Both the position numbers and the translations under genes were made by a program. From NCBI GenBank assembly GCA_009602725.1, contig WELB01000025.1, positions 1,012,699 through 1,076,698 of the forward strand: a DNA stretch of 64,000 nt. Reading direction: 5' to 3'. Position 1 is the stretch's first letter. Every line of letters begins with the position of its first letter. This stretch comes from Spirogloea muscicola (Eukaryota > Streptophyta > Zygnematophyceae > Spirogloeales > Spirogloeaceae). Shown here piece after piece: positions 52,895 through 63,639 of this stretch. A model generated the notes under the pieces. That model was not told the origin of the DNA. It made no database searches and was given only the letters and a program-made list of their open reading frames with translations.

Positions 52895-54471
52895 ACTGCT
52901 GCCGCATGCAGCGCTGCGGCAGCAGCGGCAGAGAGGCGCAGCTCACACTCACCGCTCGAGAGCACACTCCATAGGTCCACATGCGATGTAACGGGCTGCA
53001 AAGGCTCTGCGTGTGTAATGTCAACAGAGTAATCCAATCAGCATCCGACACCATTGACCAGATAGTTTGTAGCTTGTAATTTCCGATGCTGAGGACTGCA
53101 ATGCAGAGTCAAGCGTGGCACATGCTCACGCATCAGTAGATGCTGTGTCACTTGATGATAAGGCAAGAATGTGAATTGTGGCTGGATCACACCTGAACAA
53201 TTAACCACGACCAAAGTACCATACCTTATGGCTGCTCTTGCTTGTGAAGCTTCAAGAACCGCACACTCACTATGAAGCAAGTACGAACATGCTTAGAAAC
53301 AGTCCATGCAAGTGAACCACCTTCTTGACTAATATGCAGCAACTCACATTGACAAAGCACGAGATGTAAGATCACTGTTCCAGTAGCACACACAATGCAT
53401 GATCCAAATTAGAATAAAACTTGCAATACTCGCAAGAAAGCACTTCCTATCCACGAAAAGTAGTAATCTTACTGAAGTCCTGCTCCTCATCGTGGTATAA
53501 GAAGGTGGTCATGTCCATCAGAGATCTCAGCACCGCCGCAGCAGCAGCGGCAGAGAGGCACAGCTTACACTCCTCGCTCGAGATCACACTCCATAGGTCC
53601 ATATGGCGATGTGATGGGCTGCAAAGGCTCTGCGTGTCATCATACGAATTCACATACGCATCCGACACACTGACCAGATACATGTTTTTCCGATGCTGAG
53701 GACTACAATGCAATAGTCAAGCGCGGCTCGATGCTCACGCTTCAGGAGATGCTGTGTGCTTGACGATCCACCAAGGATGTGAACCACGGCTCGATTACCC
53801 CTGAACAATGGACCACGACATCAGTACCATACTTTGTGGCTGCTCTTACTTGTGAAGCTTCAAGCTCGTCCACCTGATACAAGTGCGAAATTTCAGCCCA
53901 TGCAAGTGAATCAACTTTCATTCGACTGGTCTGCAGCACTCACACTGGCAAAGTACTGGATGACAGGGTCACTGTTCCAGTGGCACACACAATACATGAT
54001 GTAGAATAGGATTGAACTTGCATACATGCAAGAAAGCACTTGCTCTCTCCCAAAAGTAGTAGCCTTCTTGAAGTCCTGCTCTTCATCGTGGTATGAGAAG
54101 GTGGCCATGTACATCAGGGAGCTCAGCGCCGCTGCAGCAGCAGCGGCAGAGAGGCACAGCTAACACTTCGCGCTCGAAATCACAATCCATGGTTCCATAT
54201 GGTGGTGTGATGGGCTGCAAAAGTTGTGCAGAAGTACCGTTACCAGAAAAATCCACTTACGCATCCGAAATACTGACCATATGTAGTAGTCAAGCGTGGC
54301 TGGATGCTCACGCTTTAGAAGATGCTGTGTCACTTGGATCATACACCAAGGATGTGAACCACGGCTGGATTACCCCTGAAGAACTGACTACGACAAGAAT
54401 ACCATTATGTGTGGCTGCTCTTATTTGTGAAGCTTCAAGCACCTCTACTTGCTATGATACTGCTTTGATAC

Positions 54472-54519
<48 letters not shown>

Positions 54520-54780
54520 CGAACATGCGAAGATGCGAAGATCCTAAGAAGCAGCCCATGCAAGTGAATCAACTCCTTGACTGGTCTGCAGTAACTCACT
54601 TTGACAAAGCACTAGATGACAGGGTCACTGTTCCAATGGCACATAGAATGGATGATCTAGATCAGATAGAACTTGCATTCCTGCAAGAAGGCACTTGCTT
54701 ATTTGCAAAAAGTAGTCATGTTCTTGAAGTCCTGCTCTTCGTCGTCGCCTGAGAAGGTGGTCATGTTCATCAGAAACCAC
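52895..54780 (-). repeat. Tandem array of about 600-bp units with exon-like content
   Basis: Three diverged units plus a partial. Landmark CAGCAGCGGCAGAGAGGC occurs near 52920, 53538 and 54137, and TCCTGCTC near 53476, 54072 and 54733. On the minus strand each full unit holds two coding-like pieces. One resembles LEASQVRAATKYG then SGVIxPWFTSL, and the other resembles DLWSVISSEECKLCLSAAAAA then LMDMTTFxxxDEEQDF. These are kept in all units despite divergence elsewhere, which suggests former or current exons in a gene with duplicated exons. Stops interrupt some copies. No family recognised. Confidence 0.55.
54472..54517 (+). repeat. (CA)n microsatellite inside the 600-bp array
   Basis: About 23 CA units present only in the third unit of the array. 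The corresponding positions of the first and second units carry no such expansion. Confidence 0.95.
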
Positions 54781-54789
54781 CTCGGCAAG

Positions 54790-55420
54790 CTAGATGCAAA
54801 TTTTGCTGAGAGTTGGTGATGAAGTCTTGCCTTTCCTAGACTGTGCACAACAGGCTTTTCCAGACAAGAGTTCTGACCAGAACATAATAAACTTCTACCA
54901 GGAAGATACGCAGCTAGCACGCCTTGTGACATTGAAGTCGGTCATAGAAAAGGTGGTGCATGACTACATCGTGATATTGAAGTCGGTCATGGAAGTTGTG
55001 GTACATGACTACATCGTTGGAAAATTGTAGAGCTGACTGCTTCTGCTTCTTGCTTTCAGGCCTAGAGAAGCAGACATCGCCATCATTGCTCTTGTGTCAC
55101 ACCTGATGTTGCAAGACATGGTGGAGCCAGTTGTTCGCAAGTCAGTTGACTGCGGCTGCTGTAAAGCTCGCCAATTACCGGCTGTCAAATTTCCAGAGTC
55201 CAACAAACTTAAGGGCACTGCAGCCCAGCTTGTTACGACCCGCAAGGCAATACACTAGAAGCTACAGTAAGTCTGAAAACGGTCGGTGTTCTTGATAGGC
55301 AACTCTTTGCTTACTGCACAGCAGCACAAGGAACAGCACTACATCACCAACTTTCCAATATCCAACACTGATGATGTCCGTCAATTTATATGCGAGTTGT
55401 TGTCAGACAGTAAATGATAA
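54790..55420 (+). CDS. Exon-like pieces of an unassigned gene
   Basis: Three stretches look coding. The first, 54794-55027, ends with a duplicated 15-residue unit (LKSVIEKVVHDYI, LKSVMEVVVHDYI) from a 45-bp tandem repeat. The second, 55061-55257, follows a TTTCAG acceptor and reads EADIAIIALVSHLMLQDMV then SVDCGCCKARQLP. The third, about 55326-55418, follows CACAGCAG and reads HYITNFPISNTDDVRQFICE. A good GTAAGT donor lies at 55267, but in my frame a stop precedes it, so the pieces could not be joined cleanly. It is either a pseudogene or a gene whose splicing I misread. Confidence 0.3.
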
Positions 55421-56116
55421 CCACAAGATGAACTTGACATTGCATAGAGCCACAACCACCTGGCAACCAGTTCCTTAAAATACTTTGGTAGGTGGTGGGA
55501 CGTGCTAGGCTGCTACCTTCGCACCTTGCACCGAGCAGCCTTACCTTCAGTCGGTCCGGCACCGCGAGCTGTTCTCTGTGTGCGACACATGCAGTGACTT
55601 GCAGTGACGTGAGGTTGTAGGTGCTGCTGTACCCGAACTGGAGAACAGCAGGGCCAGCATATGCTGCTTGGCTATGCACAAGAACGTCGTCAAGTCCATG
55701 TATTGTTGCATGCTCACCTGCACAGTATGTATGCAGATTGCTCTATGGGTTCGCTCCACGCACCTGCTGCTTGTACCTCGCTACATTCTCAGAGCAGAAG
55801 CAGCGGACCCAGCATTCTCTGGCCAGACTCCTCTCAGCCGAAGGGGCTGCCCTTCAGACCTGTGATGACAGAGGTGCGAGCTGTCTGCTCTGCTTACAGT
55901 AGCTGAAGAATCTGAATGTGAGCACATGTAAGCATACGTAAGGTGGGCTGCAGGTCTTAGGTGGCGTAGCATGTAATGGAAGTAAGCATTTGTCTTGAGA
56001 CTCCTTGACTACGAAGTGCTGCGGCACAACTGCTTAGTACTGGCAGAAGCCTTGAGCAAGCTGGGCAAATGCAGCATGTACTGAGAAGGATGCATGTGTG
56101 TCGCCACTGGCAGTCA

Positions 56117-56309
56117 CCTGCAGTTTGTGGCTATTAAGAGACAGGTAGTCAGAAGTTTCGGCCCCCTTCCTGGGACAGATGATGCCCTCATACAGAAAAT
56201 GAAGGCACTGGCAAGCCTGCTGGCGGTGCTTTCAGATCTGGCTACGACCGCAGTCAGCACATGTGTGGGTGCTTCTGCAGGCGGGCCACTACTGGGACGG
56301 CTGAATTAG
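56117..56309 (+). CDS. Possible 3'-terminal exon
   Basis: After a CACCTGCAG acceptor-like site, a frame reads FVAIKRQVVRSFGPLPG, then MKALASLLAVLSDLATTAVS and GGPLLGRLN before a stop. A helix-forming segment with ordinary composition. Upstream partners are unclear. It could belong with the pieces at 54790-55420. Confidence 0.3.
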
Positions 56310-56319
56310 ATGGTGCACC

Positions 56320-57240
56320 TGCAGTATAGGGGAGGCGAGGCTGGCCTTTTCCTTCTCACCACCCACAAGCAGGAGAGGTGCATGGGCACATGCGAGCCTT
56401 AAGGGGGAAGGTGCCCATTTGCAAAAGGCGGTGGCTGAGGGTAGCCAGCCTGAAAGCAGGGACATGTGTCTGCAAGGAGGCCATGACAAAAGCGAACACA
56501 CACTCTGCATAGCGTGTGGCTATTGCAGAAGCACTTATACCCACGAGTCACGACTGCAAGTCAGATTACGAATGCAGCAGGAAGAAAGAAGGAAGACGCG
56601 AGTCCCAGAGGCGGCAGTCAAGGACAGAGGCTGCCATAGGTGTTGCACGCAGAAGGCCAGATTGTGAAACTCAAGAAGGGCTGCGTACGATACAAGGAGC
56701 GTAAATGCTGGCAGAGGCGCCGTGCAGGCCAGGATAGATGTGTGCATGGTAGATGCATGATGGGGATGGGCAAAAAGCCGTTAGAATCGGGGAAGGACCT
56801 TGGGAATTGCCTCGAAGACACATTCTAGCAGCCATTTACGTACTTGCCTCACCTCCACTTACATTGAGACTCACACTGTTGTGGGACTCAAGCGGCTTGC
56901 GGCAGCGTATGTGAGTGCCATCTGTGTACGTCCATCCTATCTCTTCCCTTCTCATAGCCTCCTCTCACAAACCGTCTCTCGCGCGCTTCGCTCCATGCGG
57001 GTCATCGGACTTGGTGGGATGCGCTTGCATCCGGACTGAGCAGATGGTAGTCATGACTCCTTGTCGGTACACGCCGCATGACCGCCTCAATCGAGCTTAA
57101 GCTGCTCAGCGACAGCGCGGGAAGCTCCAGAGACCCCCGATCGCGGTCGACGACCGCACGGCAAGCGGCTGTGGGCGGTGCAGGCGCACCAGGAGCCCGG
57201 GAGGGACCCGCCTGGCCCGGCCGGCCGGCGGGGCTGGCAG
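56320..57240. other. No gene recognised
   Basis: Short frames only. No shared repeats until the GC-rich and tail-type repeats that begin near 57240. Confidence 0.35.
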
Positions 57241-57254
57241 AGGCTTCTTTGTTC

Positions 57255-57300
57255 ATTCTTTTTTGGGCTGGCTTGTCCAGCCCCTATCCTCAATGGCAGA
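57255..57300 (+). repeat. Family 1 tail hairpin, solo copy
   Basis: TTTTTTGGGCTGGC, CTTGT loop, CCAGCCCCTATCCTCAATGG, almost identical to the tail attached to the element at 17832-19142 but without coding sequence upstream. It is followed at 57343 by the GCGCGCGGGGCGCATG repeat. Confidence 0.8.
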
Positions 57301-57454
57301 GGCCCTCTTGCCGTGCCGGAGCCCGCCCGCTCTTACAACGTAAGAGAAGGCGCGCGGGGCGCATGAAATGAAATGGAGGCCGATTCAATCCGATACATTG
57401 TTCAGGCAGTCTAGGGCAAACTGAACAGGGCTACACAATGCGAAAACCAATGTA

Positions 57455-57960
57455 AGGCAATGGCTATGAGAGTGTGGCCAGCCCTAAAATCTACAAGGTG
57501 AAAGCGAAGTGGCTCTCCAAATGTGGGCAAGGGCTAGAGAAGTCAGCCCGAACGTAATTGACAATGTTCAACAGGGCCGGCCTTGAATTCTTGTCGGGAC
57601 GACCGTGGGCCGACCGCCGGGGGACGACCCAGCCTTGACGACCTATAGAAAGACGGCGTGCATGAGCAGGTGCTCCTTTCTCTCTCCTTTCTCTCAGCCC
57701 TTTCATTTTTTTTTCTGGGCTGGCCTCTCACAGCCATCGCCCTCTACTGAGAGCGTCTTTGTTTCTTGCATACCTTTGTTGATCCCATTCTGGGCTGGCC
57801 TTTCACATGCCCCCATTGGGAGAGCCTTCTCTTTCACAGCCATCGCCCCATCCTGGACCTTGTCCGTTCTTTGCTTCTTTCCTTTCTTCTCTTGGGCTGG
57901 CCTTTCAAAGAAGAAGTGCTCGCCCATGAAGAAGCTGGCTGGCAAAGCCAGCCCAAAAAG
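57455..57960. repeat. Mixed-orientation cluster of family 1 tails
   Basis: Tail blocks lie at 57455-57490 (-), 57505-57570 (-), 57705-57760 (+), 57790-57830 (+) and 57890-57910 (+). The inverted tail of the element at 57895-59518 follows. Each carries the GGGCTGGC/GCCAGCCC half and a CATCGCCC or GGGCAAGGGC half. Confidence 0.6.
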
Positions 57961-59518
57961 AATGGACAATGTCCAAAGCCAAAGAAAGAGGTGCCGAAAG
58001 AAGACTACACCACCAAACACAACAACGCACTAGGGAAGCTCAATACCCTCGAGTGAGCAACATCAGGTCGTAGTAGCTCGAAGCCGGGAAGGAGGCACTC
58101 TCGAGACCCAGGGGCAGCGGCCAAAGCACGTTCTGCTCGCGTGTGGACGGCGTGGGCAAGGGATCGTTGGACCATACCGCCAGGCGCATGCGGAAGACCT
58201 GGGCTAACGAACCGGCGGCGTTGAAGCCGGGCAGCGCCCCTGGCAGACCCGGCCGCCGGTCAATGGCCTGACGGGCAAGCCGCTGGAGGAGATCCAGCCA
58301 GCGGCTGCCGAAAGCTCCGTGAACGTCATTCGCCAGGGCCGCGATTTAGTCACCAACCGGGTGGGATTGGCGGAGTCGAAGCAGTCAGTTGTCACCACGT
58401 CGGCGATGATGCGGGAACCGCCGCCGGGAGGGATGGCGACCAGGTCAGCGCGGCGAGTATGGGGCTGGCCATCCACGCCCAGCTGGATTGGCATCACTGA
58501 GGCGCTCTCTACCGCCACCTTGAAGCCCTCCTCCATATACACCCACTGCAAACCATCGCGCAGGAGATTATGGGAACCGGTCCGCTCGCCGCCGTGCGCG
58601 CAACGGAGCATGTGCGCGGCCAGCTCCGCAGGGTCGGCGTGACGGGCGCCGCACTCGCACTGAGTGACGCCCACGAGGCAGGGAGGGAGGAGGCTCAACA
58701 GCCGTTGGACTGCCGTCCTGTAGACCTCATCTGGCATGGTAAGTGCTGCGTGGAGTGGGAGCGCGTTTAGCCACGCCGCCGCCCCAGGGGAAGAGGCTGA
58801 AAGAAGCCGGGCACGCCCGCGAAGATCGGACGGAGTGAGAAGCTCCACCACCTGGTCAGAGGCCGCCTTCTCAACTGACGCCGTGAAGCGTGCCTGGGCC
58901 CGCAAGTCGGGGCGAGGTGCATGCAAGGAACAGCCTGCTCGGACATGGTAGGGTGGACCCGCCAGGAGCCCGTCGCGGGCAGAGCGGAGGGCGACCTGGA
59001 AGGGTAGCTGGCCTGTCTTCACGTCAGCTGCCGCCCGCTCCAGGGCGCGCTGGCCGTGTACGAGGAACCGCTGGCACATGGGGGCTGCAACCTGAGCCCA
59101 GCTCCCCATGTAGGCCGCCTCACAGACGCGGGCAACCAAGCGGCATACCAAGCCGCCACGACTGGTCGGCAGGCTGGCCTGCAGCTGCGCAGCTGGTGTG
59201 GTGAGGAACGCGGGGAGCTGCACGAGGGTGGCTGCGGACGCCAAGATGCCGGAGTCGAATGCCGTGTACGCTGCCTTCATCGTCGGTGAGGGAGGGACGG
59301 TGCGGGCCAGGTGGTGTGGCCGCTGCGCGATGCAACGTGTTAGCATAGCGGTGGCCAGCTGCATGTTTTGCAGCGTGTGGAGGCGGTCGGCCGGCCGAAG
59401 TGATCCTGCATACGCACCTGCAGCTGCTCCGCCACAAAATCAGGTGCGCCTAGGGGGACGCCGAGGAATGTGAGGCCCTCGGCCGGTGTCTGGCAACCCA
59501 CGGGCAGGCCCAGGTTTC
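57895..59518 (-). mobile_element. Family 1 LINE, 5'-truncated minus-strand copy with tail
   Basis: On the minus strand it begins in RT motif E (GCQTPAEGLTFLGVPLGAPDF near 59500) and reads through a thumb-like region (AYTAFDSGILASAATLVQ). A zinc finger CECGARHADPAELAAHMLRC near 58640, and RRADLVAIPPGGGSRIIADV with the following D near 58430 follow. A break near 58350 shifts the frame. The end SYYDLMLLTRGY lies at 58040 and the hairpin tail runs to about 57895 (GGGCTGGCTTTGCCAGCC). A 386-residue frame (59364-58204) is uninterrupted. It is closest to the copy at 11026-14338. Confidence 0.8.
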
Positions 59519-59571
59519 AAAGCCGTCGCCTTCCTCCACTTCCTCCTCCTTTTTCGGTGCTTTTCCAGCTG

Positions 59572-59920
59572 CAAACTCCAACTTGCGACTGCTGACTCAC
59601 GGTCACCAAGCGCCCATCTCAAAGTCACTTGCAGAGCTTGTGTAATTCAAGCGCATGTCAGCCCTCTTGGGCCTTGTCTATCCCTTCTGGGATGGCCGTT
59701 CACAGCCCGCGCCCCCTTTGGTTCATTCTTGATCTGGGCTGGCCAATCACAGCAATCGGCCTCAACTTGAAGAAAGTCTCTCTCTCTCTCTCTTTGGACG
59801 AGCTTGCTTCATTCTCTTCATTCTTTCACAGAAAGATAGTGGCTCTCCCAGAGGGGGCAAGGGCTGTGAACAGCCAGGCCGACAAACATTGACAAGGTCT
59901 GACGGGGCCAAAAAGCGCTC
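59572..59920. repeat. Family 1 LINE ends, both orientations
   Basis: Plus-strand remnant of the terminal peptide (LQLATADSR-like frame near 59575) is followed by tails at 59680-59715 and 59730-59770. An inverted tail, CAAGGGCTGTGAACAGCCAG then GGGGCCAAAAAGCGC, lies at 59845-59920. Confidence 0.6.
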
Positions 59921-60044
59921 TCCCAAAGCTTTCCCGGTTCACAGAGGACTGAGAAGAGCCAGCCTCAAGAATTGTCTGCGGTAAGTGTCTGCGAGGAAGC
60001 CGGAACGAGAAGGACAACCTCAGCCAAGCGAGTCGCCGCTTTTG

Positions 60045-60085
60045 AGTGACAGAGGGCCGGAGCGGGCAAGTACAAGGCAAATGTG
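60045..60085 (-). repeat. Family 2 tail fragment, solo
   Basis: GAGTGACAGAGGGCC then GCAAGTACAAGGCAAAT. This is a degenerate form of the tail at 51960-52015. Confidence 0.5.
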
Positions 60086-60144
60086 GTTACGAATGCACGT
60101 TGTCGAGGTACACTGCGATCTTTGATTACCTGGTGGATGCTGAA

Positions 60145-60491
60145 CTAGCGTCGCCCGCTCACTTGGGCACCGTGGCAGCAAGAGTGTGATTGCTGGCCCT
60201 GTCGCGGTTCCGCTTCTGTTGCCGCCTGCTGAAGCCCAACAGACATGCCCTGGCCGCTTTGACCTCGGGCTTTTGTACGCCAGCTAAATCCCTGAATGCA
60301 GTTACTAAGCAACCAGGAGTTTGATTTAGCAGTTTGTCTAGTCTGCCTTTGATGTTCATTGTCATTTCCTCTTGCTGCCTCAGGCATGTCATTAATATAC
60401 TCTGCAAACTGCGGGGAAACTGGGCGAGCCCGTGTTTGATGTGATGATGATCGGTGCTGTCGTGTGAAGTGAAACTCGCCTCAATGTCCAT
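60145..60491 (-). CDS. Possible single-exon ORF, 110 codons
   Basis: From an ATG at 60491 the frame reads MDIEASFTSHDSTDHHHI, QSILMTCLRQQEEMTMNIK and RLDKLLNQTPGCLVTAFRDL, then a basic SRRQQKRNRDR stretch, to a stop. Composition and codon use look coding rather than GC-driven. A stop precedes the ATG by a few codons after an AAG that could be an acceptor. No domain recognised. Next to retrotransposon tails on its 3' side. Confidence 0.35.
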
Positions 60492-60739
60492 CTTGAAGCC
60501 CGCCCTTCAAGGCCTAACGTGGGGTGGTAGACAATGTGAGCAAGTGTTGCATGCGCTCACACATTTACAAAATCTGAGGTGTCAACTTCGACAGAGGGCA
60601 AATTTTTGCTTCGGACTCATTTATGGGAGACCGCATAGCGCACAGTCGATGTCAGCCTGCAGTTGTTAAAAATCTGGCAAGCTGTTCTCACATGGTCAAC
60701 TGCTGAAGCTTGTACGCTTTGGCTTCTTGCGCAGCACAG

Positions 60740-60860
60740 GCACGAAATCTACCAAAGAACCACAGGCATGAAAATTTCAGCAGTCAGAATGAAAGCTCCA
60801 CCCCACTTCTAGAAGAAGCGAAGCGACGACTTTCTCAGGACCTCCTCAACAATTTGACAA
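60740..60860 (+). CDS. Possible internal exon
   Basis: GCAGCACAG acceptor-like site, then ARNLPKNHRHENFSSQNESS and LLEEAKRRLSQDLLNNLTS before a GTAAGC donor near 60864. The residues suggest a disordered part followed by a helix. No matching partner exon found on either side. Confidence 0.25.
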
Positions 60861-60899
60861 GTGTAAGCCTGCAAGGGGGTATAGAAGCCTAGACACGCC

Positions 60900-62300
60900 G
60901 ACTTACAAGTTGGCCATATTCATGATGCTCAAGATAGGAGAGTCACATATCTTGCTTGCTTCATTACAACCTTGCTGCTCTACTGAATTACTCTCTCCTT
61001 GCAATTACATTGCTGAGACGTTGTACTGCAAAGATGTGGGCAGCTTTACTCCGTTCACTGTTGTCTAAGACTTGGCACTCAAAAATATTACACTAATCAC
61101 GTCTTTCTGTTGTAGCAATGCTCCAGATAGCCATCCTCCTCAAGTAAGGTAAGAGCTGTGAGAGGCCAGCCCAAAAGCAATGAACAAGGTTAAAAATCGC
61201 TGGAAGGTGCAAAAGCAGGTGCCTCTGTCACTTCTGCAAATGGGCGCTCAATAACATTTAGTCAATAAATTCAGATCGGAATAAGCAGTGGGCGGAAAGG
61301 CTCCAAAAATGCTCCAACATATGCTGAGGCAATCACACTTCCCTTCAGTGCATTGTGCAAGCAACATCAAGAGCAGACTCTTAAACTTGTAAGAGCATAC
61401 ATCTTGCCCAGTGCCTGTCGCTTGCAAATGCTAACTGATTATAGCTGCGGCCCATGGCCTCGTTGAGAGTGCCTGCTCCACTTTTCGACGAATTACGGAC
61501 ACAAATTCTGATGGGAAGCGTCAGCAGATGAGGCTGGCATCGACGTCCATAATTATGTCTGTGACCTTTCTAAAGATGCGGTCTTCAGACAGCTTGAGGT
61601 CCTTCAGGAATTATGAAAACACTCTCGAGCGCGGCAGGATGGGTACACGCGGAATGGCAAGCCCAAAGACCATGGGAGCTGACTACTGTTGCTTATTCTC
61701 AATAGAGATGTGTACTCAGGGAGAAATGAGTCATTGAAAGGCTCAGCAAAATAGGCACCACGGTTTGTGGTGCCTATTTTCTGGTGCCCCCTTCCATACA
61801 TAAATCAATGTACCTTGCGCAATTACTAGCACTGATGTGAGTGCGACTTGCTTATGGTGTTAAATCATCTTATGACTACTTGTCAACCTAGGACAAGACG
61901 GCAAACTACTGCTGTGCTGCTTTGTAAATCTTGCCTTCTGTGCCTGAGAGGTACAAGCAGAGCTGACACTGGGCTTGCATAGAACACCTAGAAGCACGTG
62001 CCCTTCAAGGGTGATCACAAAAGAGAAGGCTCGCGGTGCTTATGATATTCAAGGGAGGCCAAATCGAGCAAGTTAATTAATTACACACAAAATCGTCAGA
62101 CCTTGCTACTAAAAGTGCAGTTCGGCCTTGTATTTAGAGGATAGAAAGGAGAGCCTGTAGAACCAAGTTATCCAGGCAGCAAAGAAAGGATGGTTAGATA
62201 TGTATATGATGTGCTGGACTAGCTGGTGTGTGAATATCGTAAATATCGTACATACGTTGAACCATCCACGTGATAACTGCATACTGACTGCAGCCCCTTC
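60900..62300. other. Mostly non-coding, one tail copy and one hairpin
   Basis: Apart from the solo family 1 tail at 61140-61190 and the hairpin at 61748-61780, no feature is supported. A frame at 61528-61737 (+) and its shadow on the other strand lack recognisable content. Confidence 0.4.
61748..61780. repeat. Perfect 14-bp hairpin
   Basis: AAAATAGGCACCAC and its exact inverse GTGGTGCCTATTTT, separated by GGTTT. It is not related to the retrotransposon tails. No coding region ends next to it with confidence. It might be a tiny inverted-repeat element or a structured RNA 3' end. Confidence 0.85.
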
Positions 62301-62320
62301 GCTGAGGCCAAAGATATTTG

Positions 62321-63626
62321 TCACTGAGAACGACTGGCCAGAGCAATCAGTGCCATCAAAACACTGAGAAGGCCCACAATAACAGGCCCCAAATATTGCG
62401 CGTGCCTGTAATACAGACAAACAAGATGAATTGGGTCAAAGTAGCTCTTTGAACAGCTAGACAGCTGCGAGAGACTTAGCACAGGCAATCGGCAGCACCA
62501 ATGGTGAAGCGCACTGAATGTCCACTGGACAGGACCGGAGTGCTCCTCACATCTTTTAGAACCCTTCTACAGAGAATGAAATCCAGCTTGTGCACCACAG
62601 CTCGAGCACACATTCTTGTTAGGACGTTGTGTAAGCAAGCCGCTCACCAGGATGGAACTTGCACTTGATGGAGAAAGGGCTCAGGCAAGAGATACTGCTT
62701 ATAACCCTTTGCCTCAACGTCAAGAATTCTGAGGGCTAGGAAGAGTTGAACAGCATAGTCATTTCGTGCTGCTTTCAGAGCTTTCAACGGGACCCGTGAC
62801 AAGGTAAGCGTCTGCTCATGATAACATAACAGCATCAGCTCACTGTCTTCAATTTTTGACAAGATTAAAAGCGTTGAAAGCGTGGCCAAGAAGGTTGTGC
62901 TTGAGTTATCTGGAAAGGTTGAGAAGCTAGACTGCTGACAGGTGGGAACAAGTCTAGCAGTAGATAGTAGCCTTTGGCAGCACACAACATCTTAGCACAA
63001 GTACTTTCAGGCAGTAAGTAACATATACCTTTCCGCAGGCGTAACTTGCATCATAAGTAGCAGCCACAAAATTCTCAACCCCAATTTTGATCCCAGTGGA
63101 AGGAGCTATGTCTCCTTTACAGGATTCCACTAAGTTGTGCAATATAGGTCTGGTAGCCTGCAGCACGAGCTTTCCGAACTCTTGTGATTGCTGGCGACTG
63201 TCAGGCCAGTTGCCCAGAACCTTTTCCCCGGCTTCTTTGATAAACGTGTACAGCTTCGTACACAAGCAGAAGATTGGATTGGTCAGCTCAAGAGAGAGTG
63301 CTGTCTACAAGCACTCCAGTGAGTTGCAGAGCATAGCCATGGGGTCGTTTTGAAGGTAATCAGAAGCAGTCTGTCCTGTGCCTCGGGCAACCAGCAACAA
63401 GATGCAAGCTCATGAAGGCAGTGCCAGTCCGTTGTCACGTGAATGCCACCACTTTCAGTGACAATGCAGGTTCGGAGCCTTGTCGCTGACATGGGAGCAT
63501 CTGTTCAGGAATTGCATCCTGGAATGGCTCGCTTACAGTGGGTGGAGCGCTGTTAGGAGGGCGTTGACCGTAAGCCACACTGCTTTTCATTGACGCGGGC
63601 GGCTGCCCTGAGATCACGGGCTTCAT
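62321..63626 (-). CDS. Unrecognised four-exon gene, predicted C-terminal membrane anchor
   Basis: Exons 63626-63453, 63304-63029, 62931-62648 and 62405-62321 give 272 residues. The introns (148, 97 and 242 bp) are GT-AG, with phases 0, 0 and 2 all matching. The N-terminus (MKPVISGQPPAS) is Pro/Ser-rich. The middle is helical (KLYTFIKEAGEKVLGNW, LVLQATRPILHNLVESC, VPLKALKAARNDYAVQLFLA). Exon 4 encodes LGPVIVGLLSVLMALIALAS, a single hydrophobic helix only four residues from the end, as in tail-anchored proteins. If the last donor is not used, a stop follows immediately and the anchor is lost. Exon 4 is also open in another frame, but that does not fit the phase. No domain recognised. GC-rich sequence upstream (63640-63950) may be its promoter. 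Confidence 0.6.
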
Positions 63627-63639
63627 GTGAGGGCCTCGT

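Noticed and set aside
62109-62420. Alternative reading of the last exon (ARAIFGACYCGPSQ frame)
   Set aside because: This frame does not agree with the phase of the preceding donor. The phase-consistent frame gives a short membrane anchor and a stop.
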